Shown one piece after another: positions 10,964 through 18,803 of a DNA stretch of 64,000 nucleotides. Location: assembly GCF_037478005.1 (NCBI RefSeq), contig NZ_CP144164.1, positions 3,782,001 through 3,846,000 of the forward strand. The letters are read 5' to 3'. The position numbers and the translations under genes are program-made. The stretch's first letter is position 1. Each line of letters starts with the position of its first letter. This stretch comes from Alteromonas sp. M12. Lineage in GTDB: Bacteria > Pseudomonadota > Gammaproteobacteria > Enterobacterales > Alteromonadaceae. The notes under the pieces are model-generated. The model made no database searches. It saw only the letters and a program-made list of their open reading frames with translations, and was not told where the DNA came from.

Positions 10964-11130
10964 TTTATGGTCCTTTTAAATTATGAATATAGAGAAATAT
11001 TGGCGACAGTATAAAGGTAAACCGTGAAAAATTGAATCATTCACAATGATTATTTAATGATAGTCAGCATACACAGAATCTATATACATTTATCATAATT
11101 AATTATTTCCGAACTACCTCAAATCAGCCT

Positions 11131-12243
11131 TTAGCGATTTGCAGTCACCCGTAATATTTTACCTTTTTGGCTGTCTACCAGTATATACAAAGAGCCGTCT
11201 GGATGCACTTTAACATCTCTGAATCGGTAACCTAGCTCAGAGAGTAGAGATTGCTGCCCAACCACTTTGTTCTGTTGCATTTGAATCCAAAGAATTTCTT
11301 TCGACTTCAAACTACTAACCAAAAAATCGCCGCGCATTTGTGGAAACATCATGCCATCGTAGACAGTTATGCTCGATGGCGCGATAGAAGGAGTCCAATC
11401 CACTAATGGTTGTCGCATTCCTTGATATTTTTTAAATGGCGTAATTAACGCACCTGAATAATCTTTACCGTTGGTAATAATCGGCCAGCCATAGTTTTCA
11501 CCTTTTCTAATGATATTTATTTCATCGCCGCCTGCAGGACCATGTTCATTTGAAAAAACGAGATTTCGAATGGGATCATAGACTAAACCTTGTGGGTTGC
11601 GATGCCCTAACGAATATACAGAGTGGGCAAGATTCTTTTCAGTTTCGCCGATATATGGATTGTCATCTGGTATCTGACCATCATCCAAAATTCGTAGAAT
11701 TTTTCCCATCTGATTATTCACACGTTGTGCATTTTCGCGAAAGTCAAAGCCATCGCCAGAAGAAATCAACAACGAATTGTCGTCTAAGAAAGCCAATCGG
11801 CCACCGTAATGTACAGGGGTATTTCGATAAGGTTTTACAGTGAAAATAACTTGGCTATCAACTAATTGATTATTTTTAAGTTTGGCGCGCATTACTTTGA
11901 GGGTGTTGCGTTCATCACTGCCTGCTGAATAAGACAGATAGATCCAACCATTTTGAGCATAGTCAGGATGAAGCACCACATCTAACAGGCCACCTTGACC
12001 ATTCACATAGATGTCTTTCGGTAAACCCTCGATAGGTTTACTGAGAGTAAAGTTGACTACTTGTCGCAAACTTCCGGTTCTTTGAGTAACCAGAAATTGG
12101 CTTTCAGAAATAAATGCAAGCGACCAAGGATAATCCAAATCAGTGACAACTTCCTCTACCGAAAATAAATCCGACTTTGCATTCACCGGAATGCTAATGA
12201 ATAAGAAATAAAATAACAACAGCGTTAAATATTTAATCTTCAC
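11131..12243 (-). CDS. PQQ-dependent soluble aldose sugar dehydrogenase family protein
   Basis: A six-bladed beta-propeller of the glucose/sorbosone dehydrogenase family (YliI/Asd type), about 370 residues, exported by a signal peptide ending near IPVNA. Family motifs are seen: LDYPWSLAFI near the N-terminus, GQGGLLDVVLHPDY, HYGGRLAFLDDNSLLISSGD, SLGHRNPQGLVYDP, and NEHGPAGGDEINII. It likely oxidises aldoses in the periplasm using PQQ, passing electrons to the respiratory chain; the actual substrate is unknown. The GTG at 12243 is chosen because AAGGAA lies six bases upstream; a TTG two codons earlier is possible. Gluconokinase lies nearby on the same strand, which hints at sugar-acid metabolism. 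Confidence 0.88.
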   Translation of the reverse strand: MKIKYLTLLLFYFLFISIPVNAKSDLFSVEEVVTDLDYPWSLAFISESQFLVTQRTGSLRQVVNFTLSKPIEGLPKDIYVNGQGGLLDVVLHPDYAQNGWIYLSYSAGSDERNTLKVMRAKLKNNQLVDSQVIFTVKPYRNTPVHYGGRLAFLDDNSLLISSGDGFDFRENAQRVNNQMGKILRILDDGQIPDDNPYIGETEKNLAHSVYSLGHRNPQGLVYDPIRNLVFSNEHGPAGGDEINIIRKGENYGWPIITNGKDYSGALITPFKKYQGMRQPLVDWTPSIAPSSITVYDGMMFPQMRGDFLVSSLKSKEILWIQMQQNKVVGQQSLLSELGYRFRDVKVHPDGSLYILVDSQKGKILRVTANR

Positions 12244-12424
12244 AAACAATTCCTTGGGGTTAAAAACAATTAATTGATTAGGCTCTTAAAGCATAAATAT
12301 ACCCATATTGAGAAAAAATGCGAATTAAGCTGACGATATCCGTTTACTACTGCTATTCAAAAGATTGTTATTTTTCTAACTAAAATGGCAGACTAGTTAA
12401 TGTTGACTACGTCAAGGTTATCCT

Positions 12425-12874
12425 ATGAAAGCAACCATTAAACTAATTTTCGATTTTATTGCAGCAACACTGAGCTGTTTTGTTTTAGCTAGCCTTTTAC
12501 ATACTCAATTCGTTCTGCACGAATTAATTAAGCTTGATGTGATTATCAGTTGGCAAACAAGATTATCCGCCTCAGGCAAAGATTTACTCGGCCTACTGCC
12601 CACCTACGGCGCGATTATTTTAGTTGGATTATTTATCGCCTTTGTGTGTGTCTTTTTGATAAACAAGGTTTGGCCAAAACCAATATTATGGCTTTATCCC
12701 ATTGCTGGCGCAGTTGCTCTGTTTACCATGCTAACAGCCATGCAACCTATTATGGACATTACCCTTATCGCGGGTGCGAGAACGCCACTAGGTATTTTTG
12801 CTCAGTGCTTGGCTGGTTTGTTTGGGGGCTGGGTATTTATGTATCAACGTCAACGAAGACCGAGTAAATTATAA
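12425..12874 (+). CDS. Small multi-pass membrane protein (hypothetical)
   Basis: A 149-residue protein with four predicted membrane helices, at about residues 8-27, 58-80, 88-107 and 122-140, and a short basic C-terminus. I do not recognise a characterised family. Its last 25 bases overlap the 3' end of the convergent gluconokinase gene. The protein has no catalytic signature, so no function is proposed. Confidence 0.7.
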   Translation: MKATIKLIFDFIAATLSCFVLASLLHTQFVLHELIKLDVIISWQTRLSASGKDLLGLLPTYGAIILVGLFIAFVCVFLINKVWPKPILWLYPIAGAVALFTMLTAMQPIMDITLIAGARTPLGIFAQCLAGLFGGWVFMYQRQRRPSKL

Positions 12875-13377
12875 ATTTCTAATATAATTTTCTGCGGTGA
12901 TTGAGTGGAATCAATTTCAACCACATCTGATTCCGCAGAGGTGTCTTCAAGTGCAGCAAATTGACTGGCAATCAAACTGCTTGGCATAAAATGGTTTTGT
13001 CTGTGTTCAAGCCTAGATGCTAATTCTTTGGGCTGTGCAATAAGATGGATGAATAAACAGGGTAATCCTAAATGGCGAAAACGCGCTCGATGTTGTCTCC
13101 TCAAGCCAGAATAAGCCATCACTTTACTAGACTGTTTGTTTTTACTTAAATGCTCGACTAGCCCTTGAATCCAAGGTTCACGCATTTCATCAGTGAGCGG
13201 GATACCTTTAGCCATTTGAGTTTTTGCCTCAAGACTATGAAAATCATCAGCTTCGACCAGCTCTATGGATAACAGCTGTGAGAGCAAATTGGCAATAGTC
13301 GATTTCCCACAGCCGCTTACTCCCATAATGATTAATACATAGGGTTTGGACAAATCTAATAAAACAGAATCAGTCAC
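12850..13377 (-). CDS. gntK: Gluconokinase
   Basis: Phosphorylates gluconate to 6-phosphogluconate for the Entner-Doudoroff or pentose phosphate pathway; cytoplasmic. The 175-residue length is typical. The Walker A motif MGVSGCGKST lies near residues 18-27, the substrate region EADDFHS near 40, and YSGLRRQHRARFR near 95. No gluconate permease or regulator gene adjoins it. It lies 22 bases downstream of the octahaem cytochrome gene on the same strand, so cotranscription is possible though functionally unexplained. Confidence 0.93.
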   Translation of the reverse strand: MTDSVLLDLSKPYVLIIMGVSGCGKSTIANLLSQLLSIELVEADDFHSLEAKTQMAKGIPLTDEMREPWIQGLVEHLSKNKQSSKVMAYSGLRRQHRARFRHLGLPCLFIHLIAQPKELASRLEHRQNHFMPSSLIASQFAALEDTSAESDVVEIDSTQSPQKIILEIYNLLGLR

Positions 13378-13399
13378 TAAACTTTTCCTCTAACTGCCA

Positions 13400-14878
13400 T
13401 TAGTGGGTGAAATCTGAATGGGCATTTCGGTTTAAATGCAAGTCGGTTTCAACCAAGTGGCCGTCCATTCCCCATTCTCGCATTTTGTCTACTGCCCACT
13501 GCGGCGATTGCTTAGTATGGCATTCGTTACATGCATTAGGTGAATTTTCCAGCCCCATTTTAACCGACAACAGTGGATTGGGTATTGTCCCCACATTGTG
13601 ACTACGAACGAAGTAGTCTATGCCAGATACTTGGTTCAACATGTTCTTTGGCATGTGACAGTCATAACAATAAGAACCTTTAGTGTCTGGTGCATGTCTG
13701 GTATGGGCCGTCAAATTTTGTTGTATAGGTTGGTGACATTCTAAGCAAAACTGATTACTCACTTCAGTTGGTTCTAAAATACCAAATTGAGCAGGTTGTT
13801 TGTTATTGTGCGGATCATGACAGTCGTAACAACGCATATCAGTTTGTTCATAATGTGCAGAATCAGCAAAGGTTCGAAATAAAGTGCCAAGCCCTTTGGG
13901 CCGTCCATCAGGCCAAACTTGCAGCGTGGGAAATGTGCGACCAGGAACACTTTCTGCCTCAGTAAAATACTCAGACAAGTCATTCAAATTGCCCGCATGA
14001 TCATAACCTGGAGAGTAGGTCCGATAAGCGTCCATACGTTTACGTAAAATATCTGAACCGTGACAACGGGCACAAACACTCAACGCAACCCCTTGAGAAT
14101 GGTCAGCTGCATTCATGATGTACGGAACTGGTTCATCGAACAATTTAAGGTTAACCAAAGACATCATGCGGTTAACAGGTTTGTCTTGCATATAATCAAC
14201 ATGTTCACTGCCAGGGCCATGACATACTTCGCAGCCAACGCCATCTTCAGTCCATTTTACATTAGCCACTGTATGAGCGCGGTCTTTGCTTATTTGTTGT
14301 AAATTAGTGGTGTGACAGCGAGCGCAATATAAATTCCATGCCGAGTTTAATGGCTTCATCTGTTCCCATAAATCGTCAACAGTTTCCGGGCTTTGCTCTT
14401 GCTCATTCCAATAAGCAAAAAACTCTCCTCTGGCCACCGACCATTGCACAGGTAATCGCCGCAATACCCCGCCTTCTTCTTGGGTAAGATAAGTTTGTCG
14501 ATATTGGTAACCGATAACCTTATCGATTTTAAAAGGCGTGTACTGCTCAGAATTAATATCCTTGAGGGCTAAATAAAATTCATCACCTTCACGGAAGGAC
14601 TTTACAGCTGGGTTGGTTTTATTGGGGTCAGTATTTAAAAAGAATGACCCGTTATTGAAATTACCAACCACAGTATTTTCACTGGGTGCGTGAGTAATAT
14701 TGTGATGAGGGGATTTTAACCAAGCGTCGTAATTAATAATATGACAGTCACCACACACTTCGCTTCCCACATATTCAGCGTGAAAAACCTGGTCATAGTT
14801 ATCCTGACTAAACCAAACCATCGCAACCGCGGCAACAATTAATCCAATAAAGATATAAACAAATGATTTAAGTCCCAT
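13400..14878 (-). CDS. Octahaem c-type cytochrome, membrane-anchored
   Basis: A 492-residue protein with an uncleaved-looking N-terminal membrane helix (about residues 5-24) and eight CXXCH haem-binding motifs: CGDCH, CARCH, CEVCH, CARCH, CYDCH, CLECH, CYDCH and CNECH. The layout resembles the haem part of doubled-CXXCH cytochromes that often carry C-terminal TPRs: an N-terminal YVGSEVCGDCH segment and the late CHMPKN and NACNECHTKQSPQWA segments are typical. Here the protein ends soon after the last haem, without TPRs. It probably transfers electrons in the periplasm. Substrate and partners cannot be told from the neighbours. Confidence 0.85.
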   Translation of the reverse strand: MGLKSFVYIFIGLIVAAVAMVWFSQDNYDQVFHAEYVGSEVCGDCHIINYDAWLKSPHHNITHAPSENTVVGNFNNGSFFLNTDPNKTNPAVKSFREGDEFYLALKDINSEQYTPFKIDKVIGYQYRQTYLTQEEGGVLRRLPVQWSVARGEFFAYWNEQEQSPETVDDLWEQMKPLNSAWNLYCARCHTTNLQQISKDRAHTVANVKWTEDGVGCEVCHGPGSEHVDYMQDKPVNRMMSLVNLKLFDEPVPYIMNAADHSQGVALSVCARCHGSDILRKRMDAYRTYSPGYDHAGNLNDLSEYFTEAESVPGRTFPTLQVWPDGRPKGLGTLFRTFADSAHYEQTDMRCYDCHDPHNNKQPAQFGILEPTEVSNQFCLECHQPIQQNLTAHTRHAPDTKGSYCYDCHMPKNMLNQVSGIDYFVRSHNVGTIPNPLLSVKMGLENSPNACNECHTKQSPQWAVDKMREWGMDGHLVETDLHLNRNAHSDFTH

Positions 14879-15343
14879 AATTCCTAATTACTTATCCAAA
14901 TCGTTAAAAATTAAAACTGCAGTGTCAGTTTAGTTATTAATGTAAATGCCAGATTATTGTATTCATTCGGCGTGTTAGCGTAGCGCGACTTATCTGATAT
15001 TTCGTTTTTATATTTACATAAATGCAAAACTTTTTTGCGAAAGTGCAATCAAAAGCCCTGACAAAAACGTTTTAAAACGCGCTACTTGGTTAAATATCGT
15101 CAACCTTGATCTTAAGTATTTTCGCCTTTTTTGAAAATAAGTTACATCCGCCAAAAATTTTTTGCGCAATACACCATTGGCTTACACGTCTACTTCAACC
15201 GTTTGAAACATACCTTCAATATTGCATTAGGTCATCTTTTTAATCACTGCAAACCTTATCATTTTTATTTTTACTAATATCAGCTTTTAGATTGTGATAT
15301 TTTAAGCTGTTTTTTATTAATAATTAATGAGTTAGAGGAAGTT
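14879..15343. other. Intergenic region between divergent cytochrome and CsgG-family genes
   Basis: AT-rich, 465 bases, with no convincing gene. It must hold the promoters of both divergent genes. A minus-strand open frame across 15280-15633 is only a shadow of the CsgG-family gene. I see no clear operator or hairpin. Confidence 0.5.
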
Positions 15344-16300
15344 ATGAAAAGGATAGTATTTGTTTCTGCTGTTATATCCATTGGGTTGGCACTAAATGGC
15401 TGTACAAGCTCAACACGAGGGACGGTAAACAAAATCGAAGCCTCCTCCCCGGTTATTAGCCAATCGATTGTAGAGCCTGATAGCAAAGGACTAAAAAGAG
15501 TAGTGGCAATATCTCGATTTTCAGATGAAACCAAACGTACTAATAGTTTTTTGATTGATAATTCCGGCGACCGTTTAGGTAAACAAGCTGCAGATATTTT
15601 GTCTAGCCGTTTAACAGAAACGCAAAAATTCATAATGTTAGAACGCCAAGAATTAGATGAATTAGAAGAAGAAAGCCAAATAAATCAGACCCAACTCGAA
15701 AAAGTGGGTGCTGATTATCTAATTGTCGGATCGGTTTCCGAATTCGGTCGTGCGACAAACAGTGAAGTTGGTGTTTTCAGCCGCAACAAAATACAGATTG
15801 CAAACGCGACCGTTAATGTCCGACTTATCAATACTAAAACCGGACAAATTGTTTATTCAGAGGAAGCTTCTGGCGAGGCGAGAACAGAGGCTAACCGAGT
15901 TTTTGGCGTTGGCGAAACAGCCGGATACGACACAAGTTTAGATGATAGAGCCATATCTGCTGCCATTTCCAAGCTGGTTAGTAATATTGTTGAGAATCTA
16001 ATGGATGTCCCATGGCAGGCGTATATAGTCGCACAGCAAGATGGTATGTACTTAATGACGGGTGGCGAAGACCAAGGAATTCAAACTGGTGATAAATTTG
16101 TTGTAAAAACCAAGGGCAAGCAAGTGAAAAATCCCCAGAGTGGAATGATGATTGAGCTACCAGGAAAACAAGTTGCCACTATCAAAGTTATTGATTTCAT
16201 TGGAACTGGACAAAACGCACTCTCACTTACCGAGGTAGTATCAGGAAGCATAGATGCATCAACTTTGGATCAAATTGTCGTGTTAGAAGGTGAGGAGTAA
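15344..16300 (+). CDS. CsgG/HfaB-family lipoprotein
   Basis: A 318-residue protein of the CsgG family, with a lipobox at LNGC (Cys 20). The conserved core includes RVVAISRFSDET, LGKQAADILSSRL, FIMLERQELDELEEE, ADYLIVGSVSEFGR and VNVRLINTKTGQIVYSEEASG. In curli systems CsgG forms the outer-membrane export pore, but no curli subunit or csgE/F gene lies here. The next three genes encode a small lipoprotein, a DUF4810 lipoprotein and a DUF799 lipoprotein. CsgG-like, DUF4810 and DUF799 genes also cluster in other proteobacteria, for example the Neisseria GNA1162 locus. So this is more likely a conserved envelope lipoprotein complex than curli export. A GAGG site precedes the ATG. Confidence 0.85.
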   Translation: MKRIVFVSAVISIGLALNGCTSSTRGTVNKIEASSPVISQSIVEPDSKGLKRVVAISRFSDETKRTNSFLIDNSGDRLGKQAADILSSRLTETQKFIMLERQELDELEEESQINQTQLEKVGADYLIVGSVSEFGRATNSEVGVFSRNKIQIANATVNVRLINTKTGQIVYSEEASGEARTEANRVFGVGETAGYDTSLDDRAISAAISKLVSNIVENLMDVPWQAYIVAQQDGMYLMTGGEDQGIQTGDKFVVKTKGKQVKNPQSGMMIELPGKQVATIKVIDFIGTGQNALSLTEVVSGSIDASTLDQIVVLEGEE

Positions 16301-16303
16301 GAA

Positions 16304-16618
16304 ATGAAATTATTAGTAGCATTCATATTTGCGGTTTTTTTAGCGGGTTGTAGCAGCAGCTTTAGCGAAGTAAAACAATTAGACGACAAAGCTTATCTGC
16401 AACTGACTGGCAATATTGCTTCGGGGTCACTGTCGATTGATGGAAAACAGATTAGTCTGCAACAAGCAGATAAATTTAAAATTGATGGAAATTTAGTGAC
16501 CAAGTTTGAAATAAGCTCAGGTACGCATCTAATCGAAATAGTTAGAAATGATAAAACGGTAGTAAAACGTAAAATTTACGTCACCAATGGAAATGTATTC
16601 GAGGTAAATGTTCCGTGA
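16304..16618 (+). CDS. Small lipoprotein in the CsgG-DUF4810-DUF799 operon
   Basis: A 104-residue protein with a lipobox at LAGC (Cys 16). The rest looks like a small beta domain; the stretch SGSLSIDGKQISL, then SGTHLIEIVRNDKTVVKRKI, is reminiscent of PEGA-type carbohydrate- or peptidoglycan-linked domains, though the match is weak. It begins three bases after the CsgG-family stop and overlaps the DUF4810 gene by four bases, so it is clearly part of the operon. No specific function is claimed. Confidence 0.75.
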   Translation: MKLLVAFIFAVFLAGCSSSFSEVKQLDDKAYLQLTGNIASGSLSIDGKQISLQQADKFKIDGNLVTKFEISSGTHLIEIVRNDKTVVKRKIYVTNGNVFEVNVP

Positions 16619-16995
16619 GAAAAATAATTAGAAACACTTGCGTGGGAGTTTTAGTCGTATTTTTAGGTGCTTGTGCGGCACCTAAAACAATTTATTACTG
16701 GGGAGACTATTCTGAAACTGCGTACGACTATAAACATGAACCCTCTACTGATAGTTTAAGTCAACATAAAGCAGCTCTGTTAGATATCATCGAAAATGCG
16801 GCTCGTAAGAATAAAAAAATACCTCCTGGTATCTACGCTGAGTTGGCAAAATTAGAATTAGACGCTAACAATCTCAACGGCGCGAAACAGTTTTTAAAAC
16901 AGGAAGAAGCGTTGTTTCCAGAATCGGCGATAATGGTGAGAACAATGTTAACCATGATTGAAAAGATGGAGGTCAATAATGCGTCAACTAACTAG
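16615..16995 (+). CDS. DUF4810 domain lipoprotein
   Basis: A 126-residue lipoprotein with a lipobox at LGAC (Cys 20) followed by the DUF4810 signature YYWGDYSETAYDY. Two further conserved stretches are visible, PPGIYAELAKLELDANN and GAKQFLKQEEALFPES, which resemble a TPR-like helical pair. It overlaps the previous gene by ATGA-type coupling and the next gene start by 17 bases. It probably forms an envelope complex with the CsgG-family and DUF799 partners, by analogy with the homologous neisserial cluster; the role is unknown. Confidence 0.82.
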   Translation: MRKIIRNTCVGVLVVFLGACAAPKTIYYWGDYSETAYDYKHEPSTDSLSQHKAALLDIIENAARKNKKIPPGIYAELAKLELDANNLNGAKQFLKQEEALFPESAIMVRTMLTMIEKMEVNNASTN

Positions 16996-17662
16996 ACTTT
17001 TTTCATTATTCATTATCGCCCATTTAGTTGGTTGTGCGACACCTACCATTTTAACGAAAAGCGAAGCTTATCCAAAGATGTACCAACAGGATACAAATTC
17101 AATCCTTGTAGTACCAGCAATCAATCGTTCAACGGCAGCAGACGCTCCAGAACTCTATTCGACCACTATCGCTCAGCCACTAGCTGAGGCGGGATACTAT
17201 GTTATGCCTATCCCCATGATCGAAATGATGTTGGCTGTAGAAGGCGTCGTTGATGGCGAGCAATTGAAAGGCGTTGAACCTGCAAAGTTTAAAACTATGT
17301 TCGGGGCTGATGCGGTACTTTTTGTTACTATCAATCAATGGGACACGAACTATTATGTGACGGGTGGAAACGTTACAGTTGGAGCCGATTTCGAGCTTAT
17401 ATCAACCTCAACCAACGAATCTTTGTGGAACTACAAAAACGTTGTGGTGATCAATACCTCGGGAAATAGTGGAAATTTGTTGGCTGATATTATTAGCACA
17501 GCAATAAGCACAGCCATAACTGATTATGTGCCCATCGCAAGACAGGTAAACTACTCAGTTGTAACGACCCTACCGGTCGGTAAATATCACTCTAGGCATA
17601 GTTTAGATGGGCAAGATAAAGTGGTTAACGAAACTTTAGCTAGTAAAAACACTGTAAATTAA
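16979..17662 (+). CDS. DUF799 (GNA1162-like) lipoprotein
   Basis: A lipoprotein of about 227 residues with lipobox LVGC (Cys 19). DUF799 features are seen: ILVVPAINRSTAADAPELYS, then AGYYVMPIPMIEMM, FGADAVLFVTINQWD and a C-terminal helical part. The ATG at 16979 is preferred over the one at 16958 because GGAGG lies seven bases upstream and the signal peptide then begins cleanly (MRQLTRLF). The fold in this family is similar to TolB N-terminal/CsgG-like domains. It is the last gene of a four-lipoprotein operon closed by a strong terminator. Confidence 0.85.
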   Translation: MRQLTRLFSLFIIAHLVGCATPTILTKSEAYPKMYQQDTNSILVVPAINRSTAADAPELYSTTIAQPLAEAGYYVMPIPMIEMMLAVEGVVDGEQLKGVEPAKFKTMFGADAVLFVTINQWDTNYYVTGGNVTVGADFELISTSTNESLWNYKNVVVINTSGNSGNLLADIISTAISTAITDYVPIARQVNYSVVTTLPVGKYHSRHSLDGQDKVVNETLASKNTVN

Positions 17663-17681
17663 CCCAAAGAGTATTAAAATT

Positions 17682-17717
17682 AAGGCCTGAAAATCATTAT
17701 AATTTCAGGCCTTTTTT
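17682..17717 (+). terminator. Intrinsic terminator of the four-lipoprotein operon
   Basis: A perfect 11-base stem (17682-17692 with 17703-17713, AAGGCCTGAAA/TTTCAGGCCTT) has a ten-base loop and a T-run. It lies 19 bases after the DUF799 stop. Confidence 0.9.
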
Positions 17718-17769
17718 AAACATCATTCAACGTATTAGTTACAAGCGACTTTGCCGCAACTCAGTACAT

Positions 17770-18288
17770 TTACGAACCAAACATAACAACTAAAATTGCA
17801 AACACTGCACCTGCAGCCGCTATTTTAACGCCGCTTTTAAACATCGGTAACTTAGGCATAAACATCAGAAACGCCGAAACTACAAAGAATAACAACCCTA
17901 TGCCAAAACTAATGTTGAGAAAGAAAAGCGGGCTACCCGTTGTGGCTTTATGCAATTTAACTAATTTAGCTAACGGCGCTGGGTAATCTTTTTTATTAAT
18001 AACAACCTCTCCGGTTAGTTTGTTATATTGCCCTTGGTTAAACACAACCATATCGTCAACTTCGCTTTCAACAGCAAAGCCTTTGAGAGCAATTTGTTTA
18101 CCCAAAGATTTGCCATTTAATCCCTTATCTAACTGGCGTTCTTCAACTTGTGGGTATTTTAGAAAATCGGTTTTACGAAAAATCAATAAAGTCCCGCTGA
18201 CTGCATAGATCCCCATGATCCCCGCCAAAAAAAAGCCTAACCATCTGTGATACTTACGTACGGCATTATGAAATTTAGGAGAAGCCAT
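17770..18288 (-). CDS. PepSY-associated membrane protein
   Basis: A 172-residue inner-membrane protein. The N-terminus (AVRKYHRWLGFFLAGIMGIYAVSG) is the typical PepSY-associated helix found in small iron-uptake-related and reductase-like membrane proteins. A periplasmic PepSY-like segment with a KLVKLHKATTG motif follows, then two more helices at about residues 123-140 and 150-170. Conserved His residues (H14 and H114) could coordinate haem, as in related PepSY_TM proteins; this is inference. No partner gene adjoins it. Confidence 0.75.
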   Translation of the reverse strand: MASPKFHNAVRKYHRWLGFFLAGIMGIYAVSGTLLIFRKTDFLKYPQVEERQLDKGLNGKSLGKQIALKGFAVESEVDDMVVFNQGQYNKLTGEVVINKKDYPAPLAKLVKLHKATTGSPLFFLNISFGIGLLFFVVSAFLMFMPKLPMFKSGVKIAAAGAVFAILVVMFGS

Positions 18289-18803
18289 TTAATCCTCTAT
18301 AATTAAAACTGAATTAGTGAAAGCCATAAGCTTTAATTGATTATTTTAAACTTATTTATTTGGCAGGTAATTTTTGCTGAAATATAGCATTTTAGTACTG
18401 AGGTTTCACCTCTATTAAGCGTGCTAGATATTAAAATAAATAATAAATACAGCCATTTAAGCTCAAATAAATTAGTGCAGTAAGCTATTTTCACAAGTAA
18501 TTTGCTAAATTGATGTTTATCTAATGAAGTAATTTAGCGCATTCAATTGGCTTAAACCGTTAGATTTCGAAGTGTGAATACGCATTGGAACATCATGCAA
18601 CGTTAGCAGTGGTATATACTAAGTATTTGTTTTAAAATACAAAGGCTTTTCCACTTAATTTAGCAAAATTTGTTTCAAATTTAAGTCTGAATTTTTAGCA
18701 TTTAGAGTACTTGGTAGTATGCCATCTAGTCTGAACTCAGACATAACTTAAGCAATTATTCAATTAGCTTGTTTAAACTTTGAAAAGGCAGGGAATCAGC
18801 TAG
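18289..18803. other. Long AT-rich intergenic region
   Basis: 515 bases between divergent genes (PepSY protein and GGDEF-EAL protein) with no gene, RNA gene or strong hairpin that I can support. It should carry promoters for both. Confidence 0.5.

Noticed and set aside
10964..11130. Fur or ArgR box upstream of acnB
   Set aside because: There are AATGAT direct repeats and a TGAAT-C-ATTCA stretch, but neither fits the spacing of the known boxes well enough.
15280..15633. Minus-strand open frame of 117 codons
   Set aside because: It overlaps the well-supported CsgG-family gene on the other strand and has no family resemblance.
15344..16300. Curli secretion gene csgG in the strict sense
   Set aside because: No csgA, csgB, csgE or csgF is present and the neighbours are DUF4810 and DUF799 lipoproteins, so only the family name is used.
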